Below, in pieces: positions 63,660 through 64,000 of a DNA stretch of 64,000 bases. The notes beneath the pieces were generated by a model. It saw nothing but the letters and a program-made list of their open reading frames with translations, searched no databases and was not told where the DNA came from. The translations under genes and the position numbers were made by a program. Source of the DNA: Bacilli bacterium (lineage in GTDB: Bacteria; Bacillota; Bacilli; Paenibacillales; NBRC-103111); assembly GCA_028287395.1 (NCBI GenBank), contig JAQBPR010000126.1, forward strand, positions 19,247 through 83,246, in the 5' to 3' direction. How positions within the stretch are numbered: the stretch's first letter is position 1; each line of letters opens with the position of its first letter.

Positions 63660-64000
63660 CTACTCGGTCAGGGAATGTGTTTTCTTGCGCCCTTCTTTTA
63701 ATAAAAAGGTCAACGGTATAGCAAGTACACAAATGATCGTAGCTGCCATAAAAACATCCTGCACGCCTAAGGTCATGCCCTGCGCTCTCACGAATTGGGC
63801 GCTTGCCGACGCTCCTCCACTCAGTTCTTTCTGGTGAGTCAAAGCTCTGGCAGCGAGCAAAGAACTGAAAATTCCAATGGACAATGCTCCTGTTGCTTGG
63901 CGCACCCAGTTCGTTACGGACGAAGCGTGTCCGGAATTCTCTTTGGGAATGGCAGACATCCCGGCATTCATGACCGGCATAAATGCCAAGGCAATCCCCA
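63660..64000 (-). CDS. DHA2-type MFS transporter, C-terminal part (cut by window edge)
   Basis: At least 113 residues of the C-terminal end, continuing beyond 64000. The end of the 14-helix EmrB/QacA type is visible: FMPVMNAGMSAIPKENSGHASSVTNW, then helices and a cytoplasmic basic tail KEGRKKTHSLTE. The conserved GxAS-xxNxxRQxGGA-like motif reads GHASSVTNWVRQATGA. Drug efflux is the family role; the substrate cannot be told. Confidence 0.88.
   Translation of the reverse strand, partial: GIALAFMPVMNAGMSAIPKENSGHASSVTNWVRQATGALSIGIFSSLLAARALTHQKELSGGASASAQFVRAQGMTLGVQDVFMAATIICVLAIPLTFLLKEGRKKTHSLTE

Overview
The window reads as a chromosomal segment of a low-to-moderate GC, spore-former-type Firmicute, most likely a member of the Paenibacillaceae. 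This rests on gene content and order rather than on a database search: an ilvB-ilvN-ilvC-leuA operon behind a T-box, an infC-rpmI-rplT operon behind an L20 leader with infC starting at ATT, ytqA-ytqB, DUF1128, YvyE, YneK-like, MoxR-DUF58-DUF4129 and BmrCD-like pairs, plus many TIM-barrel isomerases and Gfo/Idh/MocA oxidoreductases of the kind abundant in Paenibacillus. Shine-Dalgarno sequences are strong, and TTG and GTG starts are common.

Layout. 1-4390 (minus): branched-chain amino acid biosynthesis (leuA partial, ilvC, ilvN, ilvB) with its promoter and T-box. 4393-5912 (minus): rplT, rpmI, infC with L20 leader and promoter. 5928-9364: a membrane glycosyltransferase with a PhoP-box-like repeat array, a PAP2 phosphatase, trmB and a secreted WGxxGxxG protein. 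9514-12842: tRNA wobble modification pair ytqA/mnmM and a B12-binding radical SAM enzyme. 12927-17944: ABC-2 exporter, small XRE regulator with palindrome, unknown protein, RluD-type pseudouridine synthase, DUF1128 and YvyE. 17963-20730: pgi, then a dehydrogenase fused to a PilZ domain. 20945-27026 (minus): glycerol catabolism (membrane alpha/beta hydrolase, glpP, glpK, glpD) with two matching leader elements. 27137-33585 (minus): sugar isomerase and PhyH dioxygenase, ppnP, tkt, purU, nfo. 33684-38559: YneK-like protein, GGDEF-EAL protein, AraC regulator, isomerase, tRNA-Lys. 38662-42569: small enzymes and an ECF sigma/anti-sigma pair. 43046-45549: an FMN-binding protein, ApbE and RnfD-like membrane protein forming an extracytoplasmic flavin electron-transfer unit. 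45589-51565: DUF3231, ilvA with T-box, a visibly GC-rich foreign PrmC-like methyltransferase, DUF1294, lipoprotein, RNA/DNA methyltransferase. 51691-53084: TetR regulator and membrane protein sharing an identical 20-bp palindrome. 53246-60446: heterodimeric ABC exporter, MoxR-DUF58-DUF4129 operon and a 36-residue ORF. 60556-64000: hypothetical gene, isomerase plus Gfo/Idh/MocA pair, a repeat-rich 745-bp gap and the C-terminal part of a DHA2-type MFS transporter.

The most notable features are the PilZ-dehydrogenase fusion; four distinct families of short dispersed palindromic repeats, one of which lies directly against ribosome binding sites of unrelated genes; a MITE-like element with perfect terminal repeats and a 5-bp target duplication; an interspersed hairpin array that imitates a CRISPR; the flavinylation trio; the GlpP-type leader in front of a membrane hydrolase that stands where glpF would be expected; and the recently acquired GC-rich gene whose stop codon lies inside the ilvA -35 box. 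Nothing here is proven to be a new system; the repeats and the PilZ fusion are the best candidates.
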